The notes beneath the pieces were generated by a model. That model was not told the DNA's origin. It made no database searches and saw nothing but the letters and a program-made list of their open reading frames with translations. A stretch of DNA of 64,000 nucleotides, taken from assembly GCA_947498055.1 (NCBI GenBank), contig CANMJA010000005.1:124001-188000 (forward strand), written 5' to 3'. This document shows, piece after piece, positions 38,070 to 46,406 of this stretch; the first letter of the stretch is position 1; every line of letters starts with the position of its first letter. A program made the position numbers and the translations under genes. Source of the stretch: an uncultured Tenacibaculum sp. GTDB taxonomy: Bacteria; Bacteroidota; Bacteroidia; Flavobacteriales; Flavobacteriaceae.

Positions 38070-38525
38070 TTACTTCATAACATTTTTTTCATAAATAGAA
38101 ATCCAATCTTGTACGGTCATTTTGGTGCAAAGCTCAGCAATTAAATCGTACGGAATATCTTCTATTTTTTTAAAACGAATACAACTTTTTCCCATGTCTA
38201 ATTTTCTTTTACAATGTTTTGGGTATTCTTCAACAAACCAATCATACACTTCTTTTTCTGCATAAATTCCCATATGATATAAATTAATAGAATTTTTTTG
38301 AGAAGCAATATTCATAAAAGGTAATGGTAATTTAGGGTCACAATGATAACCGCTAGGATATACAGAGTGAGGAACATAATATCCAATCATATTATAATTA
38401 ATACCTTCTTCAAATTCCGATGGCAAATTATTAGAAATAACTTTGCGTAGTTTTTCAATTACTTCTTTTCTTTCTTCTGGAAGTTGTGCTACATATTCAT
38501 TGGGTGTAGAGGCTTCATATTTCAT
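38070..38525 (-). CDS. DUF1801-domain protein
   Basis: A 151-residue protein with the DUF1801 pattern: PNEYVAQLPEERKEVIEKLR, EEGINYNMIGYYVP and C-terminal GKSCIRFKKIEDIPYDLIAE. The fold is a small metal-free domain also called YdhG-like, with no assigned reaction. No operon partner can be inferred. Confidence 0.82.
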   Translation of the reverse strand: MKYEASTPNEYVAQLPEERKEVIEKLRKVISNNLPSEFEEGINYNMIGYYVPHSVYPSGYHCDPKLPLPFMNIASQKNSINLYHMGIYAEKEVYDWFVEEYPKHCKRKLDMGKSCIRFKKIEDIPYDLIAELCTKMTVQDWISIYEKNVMK

Positions 38526-38665
38526 TTTTAAATACTTTTAAGTAATGAATTATTTCATTCTAAAATTACAAAAAGTATTACTTAAATGATAATTAGTTAG
38601 CTTTTTTAATATAAAGAGCTGAGTAAATGACAAAAATTAGCTTATACCTTTAATAGTTTGGTTCT

Positions 38666-38700
38666 AAAGACTTCATAGGTTTTAAAAACCTCGTATGTTT
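38666..38700. repeat. Degenerate copy of the REP-like GACCTCACAG hairpin
   Basis: AAAGACTTCATAGG-TTTTAAAAACC-TCGTATG keeps the AAAGAC start, TTTT/AAAA centre and the arm lengths of 3146-3182, but the stem now has mismatches. It lies in a 284-bp gap with no coding frame. Confidence 0.5.
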
Positions 38701-38809
38701 GAATATTTAAGATAGTGATCAACTATTTATATAGATTTGTGTTGTTTTTTGTCATGTGCTATGTATAAAAAGTTGTGTTGTTTGATTCAAAACTAATGCA
38801 TGATAACTT

Positions 38810-39733
38810 TTAAAAAGTAAAATCAGGATTAAAAGGAGAAGCATCTTCATACTGCCAAGTAGCATTATTATGCTGAAAAGTTTCTATCCATTTTAGAGGT
38901 TTAAAAATCCAATATCTACCTGTATCTGTTGTTTTCTTATGATCGATATTTGTGTTTTGATCTAATAATAAAGAAGCATTTCCATTTATTTGAAGAGTAT
39001 TTCCTTGTTTAAAATCAATAAATAGGAGACCTACATTTGAGTTCTCTAAAATATTACCCAAAGTATTATACATGCTATTACCAGTATAGTCAGGTATTTT
39101 TAAATCGCCATTTTCTAAAATTTCAATAAAACCAGTATTTCCACCTCGATGGGAACAGTCTAATTTTCCATTTGTTGATTGGCTACCCACAAAAAAAGTG
39201 TCAGAATTCAGAATTAAAGTTTGTTGTTCGGTATTTAATTTTGTGCCAGATTCTATTTTAGAAATAGCTTTTTTAGTGTTTTTTGTAATTGTTAAAATTC
39301 TTCGTTGTATATATTTAGGACAATTAGGATATGCTTCTTCAATTTGTAAATGAATAGCAGAAGGTTTGTAGTGTGCATTTCCGTTTATTCGAAAACGTCT
39401 TCTAGATCCTAATTCAATAAAAATAGACCCCATCTTTGTGTTTTTTTTAATCATATTTTTAAAGAAAATGTCTTCTTTTGGACTTTGTATTTTTTCTAAA
39501 TCAAATAGAATTTCATTCTGATTAACTACCGATGCCAAACCATAATCTCCAATTAAAATGGAAGTCCAAACAACATTTTTTTCATCTACACTACTAACGA
39601 CAACCATTGATTGATTTTCAATGAAAGCAATAGCGCCAGGCACAATTTCGTTCTTTATTGCCCTGCGTACACGATCTGCTATTTTAGTTTCTCCAAATTT
39701 TTTTTGCAAAATAAGTTCTCCTTTATGATACAT
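38810..39733 (-). CDS. Pyridoxamine 5'-phosphate oxidase-like FMN-binding protein
   Basis: A 307-residue protein with a split-barrel flavin fold: VVVSSVDEKNVVWTSILIGD, KNTKMGSIFIELGSRRRFRI, CPKYIQRR and, in the second half, FFVGSQSTNGKLDCSHRGGN with GNTGFIEILENGDLKIPDY, so two related barrel halves are present. Family members are flavin reductases or oxidases with small-molecule substrates. It lies downstream of the DsrE-like and TetR genes on the same strand. Confidence 0.82.
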   Translation of the reverse strand: MYHKGELILQKKFGETKIADRVRRAIKNEIVPGAIAFIENQSMVVVSSVDEKNVVWTSILIGDYGLASVVNQNEILFDLEKIQSPKEDIFFKNMIKKNTKMGSIFIELGSRRRFRINGNAHYKPSAIHLQIEEAYPNCPKYIQRRILTITKNTKKAISKIESGTKLNTEQQTLILNSDTFFVGSQSTNGKLDCSHRGGNTGFIEILENGDLKIPDYTGNSMYNTLGNILENSNVGLLFIDFKQGNTLQINGNASLLLDQNTNIDHKKTTDTGRYWIFKPLKWIETFQHNNATWQYEDASPFNPDFTF

Positions 39734-39776
39734 TGAGTTTTTTTGTGAGATTAAAAAATATTAGTATTCTTTTAAA

Positions 39777-39811
39777 TATACCTCCAAAGTTTTTGATTTT
39801 TTGGAGGTGTA
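39777..39811 (-). terminator. Hairpin downstream of the DsrE-like gene
   Basis: TATACCTCCAAA pairs with TTTGGAGGTGTA around an 11-base loop; T-rich on both sides. Probably a terminator separating the DsrE-like and flavin-protein genes. Confidence 0.65.
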
Positions 39812-39822
39812 TTTTTTTAGAA

Positions 39823-40188
39823 TTAAAAAGTAAGGATGTTATAACCATCTTTTTGTAATTGAACTAAACTTGGTAAACCAGGAGTACCGGGAACAGGATT
39901 GTTTTGTATTAAATCTAAACCAGAAGGATCTGCACCAAAAACCTGCGAACAAGCCGCTGAAACGCCTAGTATAACATCTTCTATTTCTTTGTAAATTTTG
40001 TGTCCCATATGATCTTCTTTCTGAAGTTTGCTTGGCCAACGAGTTCCGGTACCTGTGAAAATTATTTTCACATCCTCTCCGCTAGTTTTATAGTCATAAG
40101 CTGCTGCCATAGCATTTAAAACTCTTGCTAACGATTCATCTGTGTTGCTTTTTGGATCAGAAATAATTACGATTGCTGTTTTATTCAT
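39823..40188 (-). CDS. DsrE-like family protein
   Basis: A 121-residue protein whose N-terminal strand-loop KTAIVIISDPKSNTDESLAR and central VSAACSQVFGAD resemble DsrE/YchN-type sulfur-relay or redox-related folds; one cysteine (about 87) sits at a plausible active position. A TetR-type operator lies 17 bases upstream of its ATG, so it is likely a target of the neighbouring repressor. Confidence 0.65.
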   Translation of the reverse strand: MNKTAIVIISDPKSNTDESLARVLNAMAAAYDYKTSGEDVKIIFTGTGTRWPSKLQKEDHMGHKIYKEIEDVILGVSAACSQVFGADPSGLDLIQNNPVPGTPGLPSLVQLQKDGYNILTF

Positions 40189-40204
40189 CTTTGTATAGTT
40201 TGTA

Positions 40205-40218
40205 ACCGAACGTTCGGT
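40205..40218. promoter_or_regulatory. TetR operator ACCGAACGTTCGGT
   Basis: A perfect 14-base palindrome between the TetR stop and the DsrE-like start. The related ACCAAACGATCGGT lies 30 bases upstream of the TetR start at 40830-40843. Typical TetR-family sites share ACCGAACG/CGTTCGGT halves. Confidence 0.8.
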
Positions 40219-40239
40219 AAAATTAATGTTTAAATTTTT

Positions 40240-40800
40240 TTACTTTTTATAAATCTGCTCTATCTTAGATAATCCTCTTTTGAAAATAGTTATATCTTCA
40301 ACGCCTCTACTAACAACTAAAGTTCCTTGAATAATAATTAAGGTTTCTTTAGCGTTTTCGATAGCTAATTCTTCATTAAACCCAATCTCTTTTCCAAAAG
40401 TTGTAAATGCATTAATCCATTCTTCCATGGTACTTTTAATCGTGCTACCAAACAATTCTATGCCAGTATTTAAAGATATAGATCTTAAAATACATGCTGT
40501 TTTACCTCCTTCATAAAAAGAATCGATATTTTCAATTACTTTTAATATTCTCTGATTTGTAGGTATGGTGTTATTAGAAAGAATTTCATAAATATTTTTA
40601 TGAAGAGCTTCATTAGCATAGTTTAATACAGCAGAAGCTATCTGTTTTTTTCCTTTAGGAAAACGATGGTATAAACTTGCTTTTTGTAAACCAGAAGAAA
40701 TAGCTAAATCATTAAGACTAGTGCCCTCATATCCTTTAGAACGAAATACATTTAGCATTCCGTCTAATAATTCAAGATCGTTTATTTTTTGAGGTCTCAT
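40240..40800 (-). CDS. TetR/AcrR-family repressor (second)
   Basis: A 186-residue protein from ATG 40800 (a TTG 15 bases upstream is less likely). HTH in residues 5-50: VFRSKGYEGTSLNDLAISSG, LQKASLYHRFPKGKKQI. The C-terminal part resembles the TetR subgroup with a Cys (ACILRSIS). Operators lie upstream of itself and of the DsrE-like gene. A thiol- or quinone-sensing role is possible given the neighbours, but this is inference. Confidence 0.88.
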   Translation of the reverse strand: MRPQKINDLELLDGMLNVFRSKGYEGTSLNDLAISSGLQKASLYHRFPKGKKQIASAVLNYANEALHKNIYEILSNNTIPTNQRILKVIENIDSFYEGGKTACILRSISLNTGIELFGSTIKSTMEEWINAFTTFGKEIGFNEELAIENAKETLIIIQGTLVVSRGVEDITIFKRGLSKIEQIYKK

Positions 40801-40829
40801 GCAACAAAAATACAAAAATCATCTCAATA

Positions 40830-40843
40830 ACCAAACGATCGGT
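40830..40843. promoter_or_regulatory. TetR operator ACCAAACGATCGGT
   Basis: Imperfect match (12 of 14) to the perfect palindrome at 40205-40218, 30 bases before the repressor's start. This suggests autorepression. Confidence 0.72.
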
Positions 40844-40895
40844 AAAAAACTTAATAATACATAGAAGTAACTTTTTTACATGAAGAGAATAGAGG

Positions 40896-41834
40896 TTATG
40901 TAAATTTTAGTTTAATTTTATCTACAATGGTTTGCGCTAATTTTTCTTTACTTTCCATAGTCCATCCAGCGACATGAGGAGATAGTATTACTTTATCAGA
41001 GTTTACTATATATTGAAAAGCTTTTGGCATATTGGTATCTGTAAATAAATTTTCAAACGATTTTTTTTCGTACTCTAAAACATCTAAACCAGCACCTAAA
41101 ATTTTACCAGATTCTAAAGCAGTAACCAAATCTTTAGTAACAACCGATTTGCCGCGAGCAGTATTTAGTAACCAAAACGATTTGTGGAATTGATTAATGA
41201 AATCTTCATTAATCATGTTCATAGTTAATTCTGTTTGAGGTGTATGTAAACTTAATACATCTGCTTTTTGCTGTAATTCTTGTAGCGAAACCTGTTTGCA
41301 ATCTTCATTTTCTACGCCATTTTTAATATCAAAGCATAAAACTTCTACATCAAAACCACGCAATTTTTTAGCAAAAGCTTTTCCCATATTTCCATAACCT
41401 ATAAGACCAACAGTTTTACCATCTAATTCAATACCACGATTATCTTCACGCAACCATTTTCCTTCTCTAACTTCTTTATCTGCTTTATTTAATTTGTTAA
41501 AGAGAGAAAGTAGCATTCCTAGGGTATGTTCTCCCACAGCATTTCTATTTCCTTCGGGTGCAGAAATCAATGTAATTCCTTTTTCTTTAGCGTAATCACA
41601 ATCAATATTCTCCAATCCTGCGCCAACACGACCAATAAATTTTAAATTAGTGGCTTTATCTAAAAACAATTTATTTATAGTAAAACGACTTCTAATAATA
41701 ATACCATTGTATGTATGAATTTTATTTTCAATTTCTTCTTTAGTAGAAGTGTAATCTGTATCGTTTATATAGCCTAAATCGTTCAACTGATTTATTAATA
41801 AAGAATGATTAGAGTCGAGATGTAAGACTTTCAT
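40896..41834 (-). CDS. D-2-hydroxyacid dehydrogenase, phosphoglycerate-dehydrogenase-like
   Basis: A 312-residue protein with substrate-binding RSRFTINKL, the NAD-binding GLIGYGNMGKAFAKKLRG (about 142-159), catalytic Arg in LLNTARGKSVV, Glu in GLDVLEYEKK and His in LSPHVAGWT. The ACT regulatory domain of SerA is absent. Serine synthesis is the likely role, though related 2-hydroxyacid dehydrogenases have the same layout. Confidence 0.85.
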   Translation of the reverse strand: MKVLHLDSNHSLLINQLNDLGYINDTDYTSTKEEIENKIHTYNGIIIRSRFTINKLFLDKATNLKFIGRVGAGLENIDCDYAKEKGITLISAPEGNRNAVGEHTLGMLLSLFNKLNKADKEVREGKWLREDNRGIELDGKTVGLIGYGNMGKAFAKKLRGFDVEVLCFDIKNGVENEDCKQVSLQELQQKADVLSLHTPQTELTMNMINEDFINQFHKSFWLLNTARGKSVVTKDLVTALESGKILGAGLDVLEYEKKSFENLFTDTNMPKAFQYIVNSDKVILSPHVAGWTMESKEKLAQTIVDKIKLKFT

Positions 41835-41846
41835 ATTGTTTTTGTT

Positions 41847-42221
41847 TTAAGAATTAGAAAGATGTTTTTTAAAATAGAATAAGCTAATTATTACTATTAT
41901 TGGAATGATTACACAGATTATTACAGATGCTTGTATATAATTTAATCCAATAAATTCAAACCAATTTAAAAAAGATACGGACTTGTCAAACAATAAACTT
42001 GAAAAAAGTGTAAAGTCTGGTATTAAAAGTACAGAAACTAGTATAAATAAAAGAAAACTAATGATAATGTATTTCTGATTTAAAATTCTACTAATTAAAA
42101 AGATAAAAAAAGAAGGAATTAGGATGAAATAAACAATAATATTAATTTCTCTGTAAGTAAAACCACTTATTTTAGAGAGCCATTTAAGTAGTTGATATAC
42201 TAAGTCAAAAATTTTTGCCAA
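41847..42221 (-). CDS. Membrane protein, paralogue of the 62-residue protein at 19297-19485
   Basis: A 124-residue protein with four hydrophobic segments. Its first 55 residues (SGFTYREINIIVYFILIPSF, ILNQK) align with the small protein at 19297. The extra C-terminal helices are unique to this copy. It lies 4 bases after the next gene on the minus strand, so they are likely one transcript. Function unknown. Confidence 0.65.
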   Translation of the reverse strand: MAKIFDLVYQLLKWLSKISGFTYREINIIVYFILIPSFFIFLISRILNQKYIIISFLLFILVSVLLIPDFTLFSSLLFDKSVSFLNWFEFIGLNYIQASVIICVIIPIIVIISLFYFKKHLSNS

Positions 42222-42224
42222 AAG

Positions 42225-42584
42225 TTACTTTTTATGAATTATTAATTCTATAGAATAAGGATTCCACTTAATGTTTTTTGGAGTAATTGTATAGATGCCA
42301 ATATTTAAATGAAACTCCTTCTTTATTTCATAGTTATAAAAGCTATACTTTTTTTGCTGATTTGTGGTTGTTATTTCTATAGTTTGATGAATGTAATGAA
42401 AAGTGTTATCAGTGTCAGGATTTTCTTTTCCCCATTCATAAAAAGTATCTGAAACCTTTATTTTTATATCCTTGCTTATATATACTATTTTACCGTCTTT
42501 ATCCTCTGTTAACACTATCTTTGTCTCTTGAGCATTCATGATATTTTGTGTAAAGAATAAGATTGTAAAAAGAATGTTTTTCAT
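42225..42584 (-). CDS. Small exported protein
   Basis: A 119-residue protein with a signal peptide (MKNILFTILFFTQNIMNAQ) and a beta-rich body (KIVLTEDKDGKIVYISKDIK, TFHYIHQTIEITTT, FHLNIGIYTITPK). No known domain. It is co-linear with the overlapping-style membrane gene downstream. Confidence 0.6.
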   Translation of the reverse strand: MKNILFTILFFTQNIMNAQETKIVLTEDKDGKIVYISKDIKIKVSDTFYEWGKENPDTDNTFHYIHQTIEITTTNQQKKYSFYNYEIKKEFHLNIGIYTITPKNIKWNPYSIELIIHKK

Positions 42585-42626
42585 TATATCTTTTAATCTA
42601 TTTTAGAGTTTTTAGTCCAAAAAATA

Positions 42627-43295
42627 TTAATTCGCAGAAAACTTAACAACAATAGCTTTAGTACCATTCATATAAGTAATGCTTGAAGAGTTTCTATTAT
42701 TTTTATTTATATATAAATCCATAATACTAAAAGAAAAATTATCTATTTCTTTCACTTCTTTAAACTCTATTATTTCACCTAATTTTAGGTTAGATAATTT
42801 TGCAATCATTCTTGCTTTTTTTGTCGCTTTTTCTATTAGTTTTTTAAATAATCTTTCATCCGATTTTTCTTGGTCTTCAAAAAAAGTCTCTCTTAAACGG
42901 ATATTTATATAGTCAAATCTTTCAAAATCTTTTTGAACTTTTTTCAGTTCAGTTGTATCTTTTAAAGTAATAATAAACGATTTATTTTCAAATAAAGGAT
43001 TATTGTTTATTAGGTAGTTATTGTAAGGAGCTCTGTAATTGTAATTCTTTTGTTGAAGAAATTTTTCAATTTCTTTTTTTCTCTTTTTAGTATTTTCTCT
43101 AATCTCTTTTCTTTTTTCAGCAATATTATTTTCATTGCCATATAATTCATTGTCAGTTTGTATAATATCAATTTGATATTCAAAATTAGTTACCTTCAGT
43201 TGTATAGAATCTCGTACTTCAACCTCAATAAATTTTGTTTGACTAAAAGAAAAAAAACATGTTAAAAAAGTGAATAATAGGATACTCTTTTTCAT
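42627..43295 (-). CDS. SIMPL/DUF541-like exported protein
   Basis: A 222-residue protein with signal peptide (ending FSFSQ). The pattern KATKKARMIAKLSNLKLGEII is the conserved SIMPL (DUF541) segment, in which oligomeric rings are formed. The N-terminal half contains a lysine-rich insert (EKRKEIRENTKKRKKEIEKF). Family role is in envelope or signalling settings and not settled. Confidence 0.7.
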   Translation of the reverse strand: MKKSILLFTFLTCFFSFSQTKFIEVEVRDSIQLKVTNFEYQIDIIQTDNELYGNENNIAEKRKEIRENTKKRKKEIEKFLQQKNYNYRAPYNNYLINNNPLFENKSFIITLKDTTELKKVQKDFERFDYINIRLRETFFEDQEKSDERLFKKLIEKATKKARMIAKLSNLKLGEIIEFKEVKEIDNFSFSIMDLYINKNNRNSSSITYMNGTKAIVVKFSAN

Positions 43296-43320
43296 AATTA
43301 TATTACAAATTTATAACGAT

Positions 43321-44139
43321 TTAATACTGCTCTTTTTCGTTAGGAAAATCAACACTCTTTACATCGTCTATATACTGTTTAAAAGCATTCGTCATTTCAG
43401 TATATAAATCTAAATAACGACGCAAAAAACGAGGGTTAAACTCGTGTGTCATACCAAGCATATCGTGTGTTACTAAAACTTGCCCATCTACACCACTTCC
43501 AGCACCAATACCAATAACAGGTATTGTTAAACTTTCAGCAACTTCTTGTGCTAATTTTGCTGGTACTTTTTCTAAAACTAGAGCAAAACAACCTAATTCT
43601 TCAAGTTGCTTAGCATCTTCTTTTAATTTTTTAGCTTCTGCTTCCTCTTTAGCTCTTACAGTATAAGTTCCGAATTTATAAATAGATTGTGGAGTTAAAC
43701 CTAAATGTCCCATTACAGGAATACCAGCAGTTAAAATTCTAGAGATTGATTGTTCTATTTCAGAACCACCCTCTAATTTAACAGCGTGCCCACCAGTTTC
43801 TTTCATAATTCTTATCGCAGATTCTAAAGCCTGTTTTGAATTTCCTTGGTAAGTACCAAAAGGTAAATCAACCACTACTAAACAACGCTCAATAGCACGA
43901 ATTACCGAACTCGCGTGATAAATCATTTGATCTAAAGTAATTGGTAGTGTTGTTTCATGCCCTGCCATTACATTAGAAGCAGAATCACCTACTAAAATTA
44001 CATCAATTCCTGCAGTATCCACAATTTTAGCCATCGTATAATCATAAGCCGTAAGCATAGAGATCTTTTCTTTATTGGCTTTCATTTCAATTAACGACTT
44101 TACGGTTATTCTTTTATATTGTTTTTTGGCTACTGACAT
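43321..44139 (-). CDS. panB: 3-methyl-2-oxobutanoate hydroxymethyltransferase
   Basis: A 272-residue protein with the metal/substrate residues in [31 protein letters not shown] and [18 protein letters not shown], the standard PanB motifs. It adds a hydroxymethyl group from methylene-tetrahydrofolate to 2-oxoisovalerate, the first step of pantothenate synthesis. No other pantothenate genes are in the window. Confidence 0.95.
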   Translation of the reverse strand: MSVAKKQYKRITVKSLIEMKANKEKISMLTAYDYTMAKIVDTAGIDVILVGDSASNVMAGHETTLPITLDQMIYHASSVIRAIERCLVVVDLPFGTYQGNSKQALESAIRIMKETGGHAVKLEGGSEIEQSISRILTAGIPVMGHLGLTPQSIYKFGTYTVRAKEEAEAKKLKEDAKQLEELGCFALVLEKVPAKLAQEVAESLTIPVIGIGAGSGVDGQVLVTHDMLGMTHEFNPRFLRRYLDLYTEMTNAFKQYIDDVKSVDFPNEKEQY

Positions 44140-44483
44140 TTTAGTGTTGTTTTATTTGGAGTAAAAATATGTAAAATACATGAAACTAGTTAATCTTCTG
44201 TTAATTTGAATTTGATATATGCTATTTTTTATAGATTTACAAAAAGCAAAAAGAAGGTTAATATAGAAAAACACTTTTTTTTGAAATGAGAAAGAATACT
44301 AATTGTAGCATTAGTTAGGGTTAATTTACGAGCTTTATTTGAATAGAGAATTTGGTTATTGTAAAACTAATTTAGCTCAATTATATAAAAAATGGGGAGT
44401 GAGAAGTGTTTTTTTGGTGAATACAAGAAAAAGAAAAAAAGGGTAAAATTAATTAAGTGAAAAATAATGTATATTTTTAGCCC
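44140..44483. other. Gene-free stretch before the sigma factor gene
   Basis: No supportable frame. The last 60 bases are A-rich with TATATTTTTAG just before the GTG start at 44484, a possible weak -7 box. Nothing else is evident. Confidence 0.5.
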
Positions 44484-45056
44484 GTGAATCAAGTTAATAA
44501 AATGAATACATTAGATCCTAATTCTTGGATAGATAGTTATTCTGACTATTTATACAACTATGCAGTTGTTAGAGTAAATAATTCAGATATAGCCAAAGAT
44601 TTGGTTCAAGAGACCTTTTTTGCGGGTTTAAGGTCTGCTAAAAACTTTGAAGGAAAGTCGACGGAAAGAACATGGTTAATTTCTATCTTGAAAAGAAAAA
44701 TAATAGATTACTATCGTAAAATAAATTCTAAAAAAGGAAAAGCCGAAGTAAGAATGAATTTTTATGAGAGTGGAGAAAATGAAGGAAGCTGGATTGAAGA
44801 AAGGGTTCCTCAATCATGGAATAGTGAAACGGAGAAAAATATTGAAAATGAAGAGTTGAAAAGTCAAATTGATATTTGTATCGACAGTTTACCAGAAAAA
44901 TATGCAATGGTTTTTAGAATGAAAACTATTCAAGAATTTGAAACTGAAGAAATTTGTAAGGAGTTAAATATTACTCCGTCAAACCTATGGGTTATAATTC
45001 ATAGAGCAAGAACTCAATTGAGGAGTTGTATGGAAAAAAATTGGTTTAATAAATAA
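44484..45056 (+). CDS. ECF-type RNA polymerase sigma factor
   Basis: A 190-residue protein with sigma-2 (DYLYNYAVVRVNNSDIAKDL, RTWLISILKRKIIDYYRK) and sigma-4 (IDSLPEKYAMVFRMKTIQ and an HTH with ICKELNITPSNLWVIIHRAR). The first start is GTG 44484; ATG 44502 (MNTLDPNSW) is equally plausible. It is followed by a zinc-binding anti-sigma-like gene four bases after its stop, and together they form a typical membrane-free signalling pair. Confidence 0.88.
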   Translation: MNQVNKMNTLDPNSWIDSYSDYLYNYAVVRVNNSDIAKDLVQETFFAGLRSAKNFEGKSTERTWLISILKRKIIDYYRKINSKKGKAEVRMNFYESGENEGSWIEERVPQSWNSETEKNIENEELKSQIDICIDSLPEKYAMVFRMKTIQEFETEEICKELNITPSNLWVIIHRARTQLRSCMEKNWFNK

Positions 45057-45060
45057 AAGG

Positions 45061-45327
45061 ATGTTTAAATTTTTTAAAATAACATGCCAAGAGGCAAATG
45101 AGATATGTAATAAATCTCAATATGGTGAAGCAAGTTTTTCAGAAAAAATGAAATTAGAGTTTCACATAGCTTTTTGTAAAGTTTGTGCTTTGTATACAAA
45201 ACAAAATAAAAAGTTGACAGGTATGTTTAGAGGGAAGTCTTTAGACTGTAAAAAACATACTCATTGTATGAGTAATAGTGACAAAGAGTTACTAAAAGAA
45301 AAAATGAAGCAAGAAATGTCTTCATAA
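45061..45327 (+). CDS. Small zinc-binding anti-sigma-factor-like protein
   Basis: An 88-residue cytosolic protein with HIAFCKVC (His-x3-Cys-x2-Cys), the ZAS zinc/redox motif of anti-sigma factors, and extra Cys/His residues at both ends (CQEANEIC, LDCKKHTHC). There is no membrane span, unlike most ECF anti-sigmas. It presumably sequesters the preceding sigma and releases it on oxidation or metal change. The second Cys/His cluster is not typical. Confidence 0.75.
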   Translation: MFKFFKITCQEANEICNKSQYGEASFSEKMKLEFHIAFCKVCALYTKQNKKLTGMFRGKSLDCKKHTHCMSNSDKELLKEKMKQEMSS

Positions 45328-45380
45328 ACTTTTCGGTTTATTAGAAATGGTAGACCGTTTTTTGATTTTTTGTTAGATTG

Positions 45381-45416
45381 AACGGAATTTACTAAAAAGT
45401 AAATTCCGTTTTTTAT
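45381..45416 (+). terminator. Strong rho-independent terminator
   Basis: AACGGAATTTACT-AAAA-AGTAAATTCCGTT, a perfect 13-bp stem with a following T run, ends the sigma/anti-sigma operon. Confidence 0.95.
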
Positions 45417-45434
45417 ATTTTTATTCTTAAAAAC

Positions 45435-46076
45435 ATGCATTTTTTACCCGAAAAAATAGACGATTACGTTGTTAAACATTCTCAAGAAGAACCTGTTTTA
45501 CTTAAAGAGTTAAGTAGAGAAACTTGGCAGAAAGTTTTAAACCCAAGAATGTTAAGTGGTTCTTTTCAAGGAAGAGTCTTATCTATGGTTTCAAAATTAG
45601 TTCGCCCAAAATCTATCTTAGAAATAGGAACCTATACCGGGTATTCTGCTTTGTGTTTAGCAGAAGGGTTACAAAAGGAAGGTGTACTTTATACTATTGA
45701 TAGAAACGAAGAATTAGAGGATCTTCAAAAAAAATATTTTCTTAAATCTCAATACAGTAATCAAATAAAACAATATGTAGGAAACGCTATTGAAATAATT
45801 CCTACAATAGATAAAAAGTTTGATTTAGTATTTATTGATGCCGATAAGTCTAATTATTTAAATTATTTCCACTTAATTATTGATAAGATGAATAGTGGTG
45901 GTGTTATTTTATCTGACAATGTTTTGTGGAGCGGAAAAGTAGTAGAAGAACTAGATGAAAAAGATAAAGACACTAAGGTTTTGTTAGAGTACAATAAATT
46001 ATTGAACAGCGATAAAAGAGTAGAAACCGTTCTTTTACCAATACGAGATGGTTTAACAATAACGAGAGTAAAGTAA
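45435..46076 (+). CDS. O-methyltransferase, SAM-dependent, class I (caffeoyl-CoA-type)
   Basis: A 213-residue protein with SAM loop LEIGTYTGYSALCLAEGL (about 60-77), the metal-binding FDLVFIDADKSNY and ILSDNVLWSGKV. The fold and motif spacing match the AdoMet_MTases O-methyltransferase family common in bacteria. Substrate unknown. Confidence 0.87.
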   Translation: MHFLPEKIDDYVVKHSQEEPVLLKELSRETWQKVLNPRMLSGSFQGRVLSMVSKLVRPKSILEIGTYTGYSALCLAEGLQKEGVLYTIDRNEELEDLQKKYFLKSQYSNQIKQYVGNAIEIIPTIDKKFDLVFIDADKSNYLNYFHLIIDKMNSGGVILSDNVLWSGKVVEELDEKDKDTKVLLEYNKLLNSDKRVETVLLPIRDGLTITRVK

Positions 46077-46077
46077 A

Positions 46078-46359
46078 TTACATATTTCTTTTTATAGGGC
46101 CAGTTAGGTCATCTATATTTTCTTTTACGTCATTAACTTCTTTTTTAATATCACTAACAATGTCGTTATTAAGTCCTTGTTTTTGTGCAGTATCGTTTAT
46201 TTCTCTTTTAATATCGTTGGTGGCATCTTTAATTTGACGCATTCCTTTTCCAAGCCCTCTTGCAATTTCTGGTATCTTATCTGCTCCAAAAAAAACAATT
46301 ACAATTAGTAATACAATAAAAATTTCTGGTCCTCCAATAAATAATAAAGATAATTCCAT
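46078..46359 (-). CDS. tatA: Twin-arginine translocase subunit TatA
   Basis: A 93-residue protein with a single N-terminal transmembrane helix (about 8-26), the hinge FFGADKIPEIARGLGKG, and an amphipathic helix followed by a charged tail. TatA oligomers form the pore of the Tat export system. The GPEIF entry and FGxxKxPE motif are characteristic; TatB cannot be excluded but the length favours TatA. Confidence 0.9.
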   Translation of the reverse strand: MELSLLFIGGPEIFIVLLIVIVFFGADKIPEIARGLGKGMRQIKDATNDIKREINDTAQKQGLNNDIVSDIKKEVNDVKENIDDLTGPIKRNM

Positions 46360-46406
46360 AGCAACAAAGATAACTTAAATCCATAGAAACTTAAAATTCA
46401 AAAAAA

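Noticed and set aside
39839..40039. Arg/Ser-rich frame inside the DsrE-like gene
   Set aside because: A same-strand out-of-frame shadow of the DsrE-like gene.
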